From an uncultured Lachnospiraceae bacterium (GTDB lineage Bacteria; Bacillota; Clostridia; Lachnospirales; Lachnospiraceae), in contig CANREH010000028.1 in assembly GCA_947629585.1 (NCBI GenBank), forward strand, positions 1-33,431: a stretch of 33,431 nucleotides of DNA, in the 5' to 3' direction. A program made the translations under genes and the position numbers. A model generated the notes under the pieces. The model searched no databases. It was not told the origin of the DNA and saw only the letters and a program-made list of their open reading frames with translations. Positions within the stretch are counted from its first letter, which is position 1; every line of letters begins with the position of its first letter. Of the stretch, positions 9,797 to 16,577 are shown piece by piece.

Positions 9797-9830
9797 ATGA
9801 TTACCCCTTTAAATATGTTAAATAACAGTC

Positions 9831-9860
9831 TCTATATAAAGCTAGATACAAAAACTGTAA
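9831..9860 (-). promoter_or_regulatory. Possible promoter of the GT4 gene
   Basis: On the minus strand TTACAG (plus 9855-9860), an 18-bp spacer and TATAGA (plus 9831-9836) precede the gene by about 35 bases. It is an approximate sigma-A match only. Confidence 0.35.
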
Positions 9861-9901
9861 CAGATTTTCAGGCAAAACGCAAGGAAATTCCTGTCGCATA
9901 C

Positions 9902-9931
9902 TTGAAAAAACAGGGGGCTTTGTGGTAATAT
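9902..9931 (+). promoter_or_regulatory. Probable promoter of the LCP gene
   Basis: TTGAAA (9902-9907), an 18-bp spacer and TAATAT (9926-9931), the latter preceded by TGG as an extended -10. It lies about 100 bases upstream of the start codon. Confidence 0.5.
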
Positions 9932-10028
9932 ACTTTGAGAGTTTCCTGACGAAAAAAGTAAATATTTGACGATTGGCTGTGCAAAGTTTCTTACAATAAT
10001 AATTTTGGCAATAGAATGGAGAAGTTGT

Positions 10029-11393
10029 ATGCGAAAAAATAAAGATGGGGAATTTGGCGAAATTCCAGAGTATAAGCAGAGAATAGCGGTGCAGACAGGC
10101 AGGCGTTCCGAGCCGATGAAGAAATGGAAGCTTGCGGTTATTATCGTGGCTGTGCTGATTTTGGCGGCACTGGGCTCTGTCGTGGCGATAGGTTACAGCA
10201 TGTTGAACAGTATCCATAAGATTAAGGACGAAGAGGTAAAGTATGCGCCGACCGATATTGTGTCTCCATCCGGGATAGGGAAGGAAGAAGAGGCGGCGGA
10301 TAACGGTCAGGACGGGCAGGAGCCTGTGGGAAATGAGAACAGGGAAGATTTCCTTGAAGATACAAAAGTGGTATCTCCGGAGGCGCAGTCTTTGGAGGAT
10401 CAGGTAATCAATCTTCTTTTGATTGGGGAAGAGGGGATTTATGACGACGGATGGGGCCGTTCCGATACCTCGATTATCCTGACAATCAATAAAGAGCAGA
10501 AAACGCTGAAGCTTACTTCCCTGATGAGGGATATTCTGGTGGAGATTCCGGGGTATCTGGACAATAAATTGAATGCGGCGTTCCACAATGGCGGCGGGAA
10601 GCTGTTGACCGAGACGGTGGAGAAAAATTTCGGCATCCAGATTGACGGCTATGTGCTGGTAAGCTTTGAAGGGCTGGAGGATATCATTGACGAGCTTGGC
10701 GGCGTGGAGATTGAACTGACCGAGACAGAGGCGGAATATTTAAACAGCCACAATTATATTTCCAAGAAGCGTTTCCGGAATGTGGTGCCTGGAAAGCAGG
10801 TTCTCAATGGAAACCAGACGGTCGGCTACTGCCGTGTGCGCTATGTCGTTTCCAGCGGCCATCAGGCAGGGGATTTTGGACGGACGGAACGGCAGAGAAG
10901 GGTGCTGACGACATTATTTGACAAATATAAGAAAAAAAATCCGGTGGAAATGATCAAGATTGCCCAGAAGCTGTTAAGTTATGTGTCTACCAACCTGGAC
11001 AACGGGGAAATTTTAAGGTATATTACGGATGCCGCCACGCTTGGCTGTGACACGTTAGATACGTTTAATATACCGGTGGAAGGCTCTTATATCGGCGGTA
11101 CTGCACAGGCGGGGCTTAGTAAGGCATGGGTCTTCCAGATTGACTGGGATGTGACAAGGGCAGAGCTGGTGAACTTTATTTACGGCAGCAGCCATATTGA
11201 AGAAATGGGAGAAGATCCGTCCAAGCTGATGAGTACGGATCAGAAGACGGCGGCAAAGGAAGAAAAGAAACAGAAGAAAAAAAGGCTTGCCAACAGCGGC
11301 TATGGAACAAAAGGCAAGGTAGTCAACCAGTCCGACGCAACCGTAGGGGACGATGAGGAAGCGTCGGGAAAGAAGAAAGCGAAAAATAAGTAA
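10029..11393 (+). CDS. LytR-CpsA-Psr (LCP) family cell-wall polymer ligase
   Basis: LCP proteins attach undecaprenyl-linked polymers (teichoic acids, capsule) to peptidoglycan outside the membrane. From ATG 10029 (GGAG 7 bases upstream; chosen over an earlier in-frame start without a ribosome site) the protein has 454 residues: a short basic cytoplasmic tail, one transmembrane helix (about 34-58, LAVIIVAVLILAALGSVVAI), an acidic stalk, then the LCP domain with DTSIILTIN, LTSLMRDILVEIPGYLDNKL, NAAFHNGGG, FEGLEDIIDELGGVEIEL and FGRTERQRRVL. The arginines and aspartates that bind the polyprenyl pyrophosphate head group are present. The C-terminus is a Lys-rich charged tail. The stop codon TAA at 11391 is the second to fourth base of a family-1 palindromic element. 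Confidence 0.93.
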   Translation: MRKNKDGEFGEIPEYKQRIAVQTGRRSEPMKKWKLAVIIVAVLILAALGSVVAIGYSMLNSIHKIKDEEVKYAPTDIVSPSGIGKEEEAADNGQDGQEPVGNENREDFLEDTKVVSPEAQSLEDQVINLLLIGEEGIYDDGWGRSDTSIILTINKEQKTLKLTSLMRDILVEIPGYLDNKLNAAFHNGGGKLLTETVEKNFGIQIDGYVLVSFEGLEDIIDELGGVEIELTETEAEYLNSHNYISKKRFRNVVPGKQVLNGNQTVGYCRVRYVVSSGHQAGDFGRTERQRRVLTTLFDKYKKKNPVEMIKIAQKLLSYVSTNLDNGEILRYITDAATLGCDTLDTFNIPVEGSYIGGTAQAGLSKAWVFQIDWDVTRAELVNFIYGSSHIEEMGEDPSKLMSTDQKTAAKEEKKQKKKRLANSGYGTKGKVVNQSDATVGDDEEASGKKKAKNK

Positions 11394-11509
11394 CAGTTCA
11401 GCCATCAGCTCGATTTGGCTGCGCCATAGGTCAAAAATAGGAAAATTCCCCTTACGAGTAAACTCGACGGTTTCATTTTCTTATTTTTGCCGCATGGCTG
11501 AACTGTGAC
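11390..11509 (+). repeat. Family-1 palindromic element, short full copy (120 bp)
   Basis: Terminal inverted repeats GTAACAGTTCAGCCAT (11390-11405) and ATGGCTGAACTGTGAC (11494-11509), 15/16 complementary. The interior has a second stem (AAAAATAGGAAAAT with ATTTTCTTATTTTT) capped by the palindrome CGAGTAAACTCG. It lacks the ~50-bp side arm present at 20834 and 33067. It fills the space between the LCP gene and thrS, and supplies the LCP stop codon. No clear target duplication was found. Confidence 0.85.
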
Positions 11510-11542
11510 ATGTGACAAATATAACAGAAAGGGTGAATATAA

Positions 11543-13504
11543 ATGAAAATTACGTTAAAAGACGGTTCCTTAAAAGAGTATGCGGAGGCAAAATCCGTCT
11601 ATGAAATTGCCTGTGATATCAGCGAAGGACTGGCAAGAGCTGCCTGCGCCGGAGAGGTGGACGGGAAAACCGTGGATCTGCGCACGGTCATTGACCATGA
11701 CTGCAGTTTAAGTATCCTTACGTTTGAGGATAAGGCAGGAAAGGCGGCTTACCGCCATACAACGAGCCATGTGCTTGCAGAAGCGGTAAAGCGTCTGTAC
11801 CCGGAGGCAAAGTTAGCCATCGGGCCTTCGATAGAAGAAGGGTTTTACTATGATTTTGACTGTGCGCCGTTTGACCGCGCCGCGCTTGACAATCTGGAAG
11901 CAGAGATGAAGAAGATTATTAAGGAAGGAAAGGCGCTGGAGAGATTCACGCTTCCAAGACAGGAAGCGATGGAATTTATGAAGAAGCGGGAAGAGCCGTA
12001 TAAAGTAGAGCTGATTGAGGATCTGCCAGAGGATGCCGAGATTTCTTTTTACAGCCAGGGGGATTTTGTGGACTTATGTGCGGGACCGCATTTAATGAGC
12101 ACGAAAAATATCAAGGCGATTAAGTTAGTTTCTTCTTCCGGTGCTTATTGGAGAGGCTCGGAAAAGAATAAGATGTTAACCCGTATTTATGGGACGGCAT
12201 ATACAAAGAAGGCGGATCTGGATGCCTATTTAGAGCATCTGGAAGATATTAAAAAGCGCGACCACAACAAGCTGGGCAGGGAAATGGAATTATTCACGAC
12301 GGCGGATGTGGTTGGGCAGGGGCTTCCGCTCCTGATGCCGAAGGGCGTAAAAATTATCCAGAAGCTCCAGCGCTGGATTGAGGATGAGGAAGACAATCAC
12401 TGGGGTTATGTCCGCACAAAGACGCCGTTTATGGCAAAGAGCGATTTATATAAGATTTCCGGCCACTGGGATCACTATAAGGAAGGCATGTTTGTGCTTG
12501 GGGATGAAGAAAAGGATAAGGAGGTTTATGCCCTCCGCCCGATGACCTGCCCGTTCCAGTATTATGTTTATAAGGCGACACAGCATTCCTACCGGGATCT
12601 TCCGGTGCGCCTGGGCGAGACTTCCACGCTGTTCCGCAATGAGGATTCTGGGGAAATGCACGGGCTTACGAGAGTCCGTCAGTTCACGATTTCCGAGGGG
12701 CATCTGATTGTCCGTCCGGATCAGGCAAACGAGGAGTTTAAACGCTGCCTGGATTTGGCAAACTACTGCTTAAGCACATTGGGGCTTCAGGAAGATGTGA
12801 CTTACCGTCTTTCCAAGTGGGACCCGAATAACCGGGAGAAATATTTAGGCGATGAAGAATACTGGGAATCTACCCAGGGCACGATCCGCCAGATTTTGAA
12901 GGAAAAAGAGCTGCCGTTTACGGAGGCGGAAGGCGAGGCGGCATTCTATGGGCCGAAGGTGGATATTCAGGCAAAGAATGTTTACGGCAAAGAGGACACG
13001 ATGATTACCATTCAGTTAGACTGTGCGATTGCCGACAACTTTGATATGTACTATATTGATGAGAAGGGCGAGAAAAAGCGTCCTTACATTATCCACAGGA
13101 CGAGTATCGGCTGTTATGAAAGGACGCTGGCATGGATGATTGAAAAATATGCCGGTATGTTCCCGACGTGGCTCTGCCCGGAGCAGGTAAGGGTGCTGCC
13201 GATTTCGGATAAATATCTGGATTATGCCCGTCAGGTGGAAGCAGAACTGAAAAAGAACGGCATTGATGCGACCGTGGACGACCGCTCGGAAAAGATTGGC
13301 TATAAGATCCGGGAAGCGCGCCTTGACAGGCTTCCGTATATGTTAGTGGTAGGGCAGAAGGAAGAAGAAAATGGCGTCGTATCCGTCAGGAGCAGGTTCC
13401 TGGGGGATGAAGGGCAGAAAGATTTGAAGACATTTATCGAGAATGTCTGTGAAGAAATCAGGACGAAGGAAATCAGGAAAATTGAGAGTTGCAACTGCAA
13501 TTAG
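11543..13504 (+). CDS. thrS: Threonyl-tRNA synthetase
   Basis: Class II aminoacyl-tRNA synthetase charging tRNA-Thr, 653 residues. Domains in order: TGS (1-60, MKITLKDGSLKEY...), editing domain with HTTSH (about 73-77) and later the conserved Cys/His of this domain, catalytic domain with class II motifs (RLGETSTLFRNEDSGEMHGLTRVRQF) and zinc ligands Cys in RPMTCPF, His in TISEGHL and His in YIIHRTSIG, and an anticodon-binding domain (QVRVLPISDKYLDYA). The usual RPMNCPGH motif reads RPMTCPFQ here, a variant form. AAAGGGTG lies 8 bases before the ATG. No T-box leader is seen upstream, unusual for a Firmicutes thrS. The last codons and the TAG are formed by the ACTGCAATTAG end of a family-2 repeat. 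Confidence 0.97.
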   Translation: MKITLKDGSLKEYAEAKSVYEIACDISEGLARAACAGEVDGKTVDLRTVIDHDCSLSILTFEDKAGKAAYRHTTSHVLAEAVKRLYPEAKLAIGPSIEEGFYYDFDCAPFDRAALDNLEAEMKKIIKEGKALERFTLPRQEAMEFMKKREEPYKVELIEDLPEDAEISFYSQGDFVDLCAGPHLMSTKNIKAIKLVSSSGAYWRGSEKNKMLTRIYGTAYTKKADLDAYLEHLEDIKKRDHNKLGREMELFTTADVVGQGLPLLMPKGVKIIQKLQRWIEDEEDNHWGYVRTKTPFMAKSDLYKISGHWDHYKEGMFVLGDEEKDKEVYALRPMTCPFQYYVYKATQHSYRDLPVRLGETSTLFRNEDSGEMHGLTRVRQFTISEGHLIVRPDQANEEFKRCLDLANYCLSTLGLQEDVTYRLSKWDPNNREKYLGDEEYWESTQGTIRQILKEKELPFTEAEGEAAFYGPKVDIQAKNVYGKEDTMITIQLDCAIADNFDMYYIDEKGEKKRPYIIHRTSIGCYERTLAWMIEKYAGMFPTWLCPEQVRVLPISDKYLDYARQVEAELKKNGIDATVDDRSEKIGYKIREARLDRLPYMLVVGQKEEENGVVSVRSRFLGDEGQKDLKTFIENVCEEIRTKEIRKIESCNCN

Positions 13505-13653
13505 TTTAAAGAATGCCACTGCCACAGACAGTTTCTTTTGAAAATCCTGAATTTTTTGCAGGTAAAAAATTATCAATTCATACCGGACTTTTCAAAAGAA
13601 ATGTCTGGCCGCGTGGCTGTTTGGAAGTACTGTGTCAAAAGACTCATTGCAGT
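13494..13653 (+). repeat. Family-2 palindromic element, copy A (160 bp)
   Basis: Ends ACTGCAATTAG (13494-13504) and GACTCATTGCAGT (13641-13653) are inverted. The core is a long hairpin: GCCAC...GACA then TTTCTTTTGAAAA on the left against TTTTCAAAAGAAA then TGTC...GTGGC on the right. A GTTGCAA direct repeat flanks it (13488-13494 and 13654-13660), as expected of a target duplication. It provides the thrS stop codon and ends 15 bases before the infC operon -35. The second copy is at 19836. Confidence 0.85.
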
Positions 13654-13668
13654 GTTGCAAAAAATCCC

Positions 13669-13697
13669 TTGACAATCCCCTGCGGATATGGTATAGT
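13669..13697 (+). promoter_or_regulatory. Promoter of the infC-rpmI-rplT operon
   Basis: TTGACA (13669-13674), 17-bp spacer and TATAGT (13692-13697), a near-consensus sigma-A promoter. Transcription should start near 13704. Confidence 0.85.
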
Positions 13698-13703
13698 AAA
13701 TGC

Positions 13704-13860
13704 CGTTGTGAGCATATGCTTACAGAAAAAGAAAGCAGAGTATCCACTCTCACCTTAGCAAGCCGCTTGTCTTGGGTTTATATCGAATTTAGGAGTCTGC
13801 AGTCCGATCTGCATTCTGATTTTCGTTGTATATAGTGGATACCTTGTGTATCCACTTTTT
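13704..13860 (+). promoter_or_regulatory. L20-type ribosomal protein leader with attenuator
   Basis: The long leader between the promoter and infC ends in an intrinsic terminator. GTATCCAC at 13740-13747 is identical to the 3' half of the terminator stem, so it can pair with the 5' half (GTGGATAC, 13835-13842) in a competing structure. This is the expected layout of the Firmicutes L20 leader, in which excess L20 binds the leader and causes premature termination of its own operon. The call rests on position, gene order and the alternative pairing. Confidence 0.75.
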
Positions 13861-13861
13861 A
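13834..13861 (+). terminator. Attenuator terminator in the infC leader
   Basis: Stem AGTGGATAC (13834-13842) / GTATCCACT (13848-13856), 5-nt loop, followed by TTTTTA. It lies 28 bases upstream of the infC start codon. Confidence 0.85.
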
Positions 13862-13888
13862 TTTTATAATTTTTGGGGGTGTACCACT

Positions 13889-14395
13889 ATTAGCGACTTA
13901 ATGATCAATGAGCAGATTCGTGACAGGGAGATTCGTCTTATTGGAGAGAATGGCAGCCAGCTTGGAATTATGTCTGCGAAGGACGCAATGAAGCTTGCGA
14001 GGGAAGCCAATCTGGATTTGGTAAAAATTGCGCCGACCGCAAAGCCGCCTGTCTGCAAGATCGTAGATTACGGGAAATATCGTTACGAGCTTGCCCGTAA
14101 GGAAAAGGAAGCGAAGAAAAAGCAGAAGATAACAGATGTAAAAGAAATCCGCATATCGCCGAATATTGACGAGAATGATCTGAATACAAAGGCAAACCAG
14201 GCGAGGAAGTTTATTACAAAAGGCGATAAGGTCAAGGTATCGCTTCGTTTCCGGGGCAGGGAAATGGCCCATATGGGAATGACAAAGCAGATTTTGGATG
14301 ATTTTTATGAGAAGCTTTCTGATGTTGCAGTGATTGAAAAGCCTGCAAAGCTGGAAGGAAGAAGCATGATTATGTTTTTAGGCGAAAAGCGTTAG
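13889..14395 (+). CDS. infC: Translation initiation factor IF-3
   Basis: IF-3 binds the 30S subunit, enforces start-codon fidelity and prevents premature 50S joining. The N-domain begins ISDLMINEQIRDREIRLI and the C-domain follows the lysine-rich linker (KEKEAKKKQKITDVKEIRI), ending GRSMIMFLGEKR; 168 residues is normal. The start is taken as ATT at 13889, because GGGGGTG (13875-13881) sits 7 bases upstream and the residues after it match IF-3 N-termini. Non-AUG AUU starts on infC are well known and let IF-3 repress its own synthesis. An ATG four codons later (13901) or an upstream in-frame ATG at 13826, which lies inside the attenuator region, are less likely. First gene of infC-rpmI-rplT. 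Confidence 0.95.
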   Translation: MSDLMINEQIRDREIRLIGENGSQLGIMSAKDAMKLAREANLDLVKIAPTAKPPVCKIVDYGKYRYELARKEKEAKKKQKITDVKEIRISPNIDENDLNTKANQARKFITKGDKVKVSLRFRGREMAHMGMTKQILDDFYEKLSDVAVIEKPAKLEGRSMIMFLGEKR

Positions 14396-14445
14396 GGAGC
14401 ATATTGTAAATTAAGAAGCAAAGAACAATATAAGGAGGAACTATC

Positions 14446-14643
14446 ATGGCTAAATTAAAAACAAAGAAAGCGGCTGCAAAGCGCTTCAAGGTTACAGGAA
14501 CAGGAAAATTAAAGAGAATGAAGGCTTATAAAAGCCATATCCTGACGAAGAAATCACCAAAAAGAAAGAGAAACTTAAGAAAATCTACCATTACAGATGC
14601 AACAAATGTAAAGACAATGAAAAAGGTTATGCCTTATCTGTAA
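14446..14643 (+). CDS. rpmI: 50S ribosomal protein L35
   Basis: A 65-residue, strongly basic ribosomal protein with the L35 pattern [20 protein letters not shown] followed by [17 protein letters not shown]. It is a component of the large subunit. GGAGG lies 7 bases before the ATG. It is placed 50 bases after infC and 74 bases before rplT, the conserved gene order. Confidence 0.97.
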   Translation: MAKLKTKKAAAKRFKVTGTGKLKRMKAYKSHILTKKSPKRKRNLRKSTITDATNVKTMKKVMPYL

Positions 14644-14717
14644 TAGAGTTACAAATTACTTGAGTTATAGTTTAATTGGAATGCCTGTGATTGGGTGCAG
14701 GCAGAATGGAGGAAAAC

Positions 14718-15074
14718 ATGGCAAGAATTAAAGGCGGTTTAAACGCAAAGAAAAAGCACAAGAAAATATTAAAATTGGCAAAGGGCTACCGCGGCGCGCG
14801 TTCCAAGCAGTACCGTGTTGCAAAGCAGGCGGTTATGCGTGCTATGGCAGAGGCTTACAAGGGCAGGAAGCAGAGAAAAAGACAGTTCCGCAGCCTTTGG
14901 ATTACAAGAATTAATGCGGCAGCACGCATGAACGGGATTTCTTACAGCAAATTTATGCATGGCTTAAAGTTAGCCGGGATTGATTTGAACAGAAAAATGC
15001 TGGCAGAGATGGCAGTCAATGATCCGGACGGGTTTAAGACGCTTGCTGATACGGCGAAAGCAAAATTGGCATAA
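14718..15074 (+). CDS. rplT: 50S ribosomal protein L20
   Basis: A 118-residue basic protein, [20 protein letters not shown]..., with a long N-terminal helix and the RNA-binding C-domain ([20 protein letters not shown]). L20 is an early assembly protein of the large subunit and, in Firmicutes, the repressor of its own operon through the leader. The start at 14718 is preceded by GGAGG with 5 bases spacing; an in-frame start at 14691 would add nine residues not found in L20. A small hairpin TGCCTG/CAGGCA (14682-14703) stands just before this ribosome site, of unknown significance. Confidence 0.97.
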   Translation: MARIKGGLNAKKKHKKILKLAKGYRGARSKQYRVAKQAVMRAMAEAYKGRKQRKRQFRSLWITRINAAARMNGISYSKFMHGLKLAGIDLNRKMLAEMAVNDPDGFKTLADTAKAKLA

Positions 15075-15093
15075 TGTATATGGAAATGATAGG

Positions 15094-15122
15094 AGCGGTC
15101 GGTTTCTTCCGGCCGCTTTTAT
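15094..15122 (+). terminator. Intrinsic terminator after rplT
   Basis: AGCGGtCGG (15094-15102) pairs with CCGgCCGCT (15109-15117) around a TTTCTT loop, followed by TTTT. Confidence 0.85.
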
Positions 15123-15277
15123 AAGTTGGAAAGGCTGAACGGTTATTATTTTCTTGCTTCTGTCGTGTCTTAATTTTGACATAATTTTGTGGCAGAATCA
15201 AAAAGGCAGAGTATTCATTGTTTTAAAAATTAGAAATATAGAATCAAAATGGGAATGTGAAAGGAGTTAAAATTTTT

Positions 15278-16522
15278 ATGAGGAAAGAAATCTTATGGAA
15301 GCTTTCGTTCAATTTAAAAATGCTGGGAATCCTGGCGGCGGCGGGAGCTGTTGCAGCAGCGCCGATCTTAGCGCCGGCGGCTTATGTCCGGGCAGAAGAC
15401 GAGGATGAGGAAGAAGAGGAAGAGTATATTATTGAAGACGGCGTTTTTTATTCTTATACGGGAGAAGCCACAAGCTTTACCATCCCGTCAGGCGTGACGC
15501 AGATTGAAGAGGAAGCGTTTTATAACTGTGACACGCTGACGAGCATTACTGTTCCCAAAGGCGTAAAGGCAATTGGAAACGGGGCGTTTTATGGCTGTGT
15601 GTCGTTAAAGACCATTACGATCAAGGGTGCCGCGAGCATCGGGGAGGAAGCATTTGAGGACTGTGAATCGTTAACTACGGTGAAATTACCGTCTACCCTG
15701 AACAGTATCGGAGGCTATGCCTTCACGAATTGTACTGCCCTGAAAACAATTAAGATCCCTGCCTCCTGTACCGTGATCCCGGAGAATCTCTTTGAGGGCT
15801 GTACCGCCCTGCAGGAAGTGACATTGGGTGATGGAGTTAAGACCATCGGTGAATATGCGTTTACCGGATGTACAGCGCTGCAGAGTATTAAGTTCCCTTC
15901 CTCTGTGACCGAGATCGGGGCGTCTGCTTTTGAGGAAGCCGGGTTAAAGAAGCTTACGATTCCTTCCAATGTTTCGGTAATTGGAGAAAATGCGTTTTAT
16001 GCTAATGAGTCTTTAAAGACCGTTGTTCTGGAAGAAGGGGTTAAGGAAATAGGAGCAGATGCGTTTTCTGACTGCACGTCCCTGTCGAGCTTAACGATTC
16101 CTGCCTCCGTGCAGAATCTTGACAGCATTATCTGTGACAACTGTGCCGAGAACCTTGTCATCCACGGGGAAAAAGGAAGTGCGGCGGAAAGCTATGCAGA
16201 AGAAATGGATCTTGCATTTAACAAAGGCAAGGCCGCTGATGTGGCAGACGATGACGAAGAAGAGGAAGAAAGCGGAAACGGGGGAGGAAAGGTTTCCAGT
16301 AAAAAAGTCAGTCTCAATAAAACGAAGGTTACCTTGAAAAAAGGAAAGAAAGTTAAATTGAAGATGAAAGGGACGAAAGAAAAAGTAACCTGGAAGAGCA
16401 CAAAGAAAAAAGTAGCAACAGTAACTAAAAAAGGTGTTGTGAAAGCAAAGAAAGCAGGAAAAGCAAAGATCCGCGCAAGCGTGGGCGGAAAGATATATAC
16501 CTGTGTCGTGAAGGTAAAATAA
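15278..16522 (+). CDS. Secreted BspA-type leucine-rich repeat protein with basic Big_2-like C-terminal domain
   Basis: A 414-residue exported protein. N-terminal signal peptide (basic MRKEILWKLSFNLK, hydrophobic core LGILAAAGAVAAAPILA, probable cut after YVRA), an acidic Asp/Glu stretch, then about ten BspA/LRR_5-type repeats of ~23 residues (for example LTSITVPKGVKAIGNGAFYG, TALKTIKIPASCTVIPENLF). A second acidic spacer (DDDEEEEESGNGGG) leads to a Lys-rich Big_2-like domain (KVTLKKGKKVKLKMKGTK; VTWKSTKKKVATVTKKG). No LPXTG or transmembrane anchor. Such proteins are surface adhesion/interaction proteins; the ligand here is unknown. ATG 15278 is chosen because AAGGAG (15261-15266) lies 11 bases upstream, whereas an upstream in-frame GTG at 15257 overlaps that site. 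The next gene starts 55 bases later, probably the same transcript. Confidence 0.85.
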   Translation: MRKEILWKLSFNLKMLGILAAAGAVAAAPILAPAAYVRAEDEDEEEEEEYIIEDGVFYSYTGEATSFTIPSGVTQIEEEAFYNCDTLTSITVPKGVKAIGNGAFYGCVSLKTITIKGAASIGEEAFEDCESLTTVKLPSTLNSIGGYAFTNCTALKTIKIPASCTVIPENLFEGCTALQEVTLGDGVKTIGEYAFTGCTALQSIKFPSSVTEIGASAFEEAGLKKLTIPSNVSVIGENAFYANESLKTVVLEEGVKEIGADAFSDCTSLSSLTIPASVQNLDSIICDNCAENLVIHGEKGSAAESYAEEMDLAFNKGKAADVADDDEEEEESGNGGGKVSSKKVSLNKTKVTLKKGKKVKLKMKGTKEKVTWKSTKKKVATVTKKGVVKAKKAGKAKIRASVGGKIYTCVVKVK

Positions 16523-16577
16523 GGGGTGTGCATAGAAGTGAAAGCTTTGATGTAATAAAATTTTAAGGAGGCAGCGT

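Noticed and set aside
9801-10586. 261-codon open frame on the minus strand across the LCP gene start
   Set aside because: It overlaps the well-supported LCP gene in antisense and the divergent promoter region, has no ribosome site, and its translation resembles no protein family.
13514-13530. GCCACTG string in family-2 repeats resembling part of a cobalamin riboswitch
   Set aside because: It is part of the palindromic repeat core, occurs next to thrS and the GH43 gene, and the other conserved riboswitch segments are absent.
13632-13835. Open frame of 67 codons between thrS and infC
   Set aside because: It covers the infC promoter and the L20-type leader; composition and content do not look like a protein.
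15176-15204. TTGACA upstream of the LRR gene as a promoter
   Set aside because: No acceptable -10 at 16-19 bases; only a -35-like word is present.
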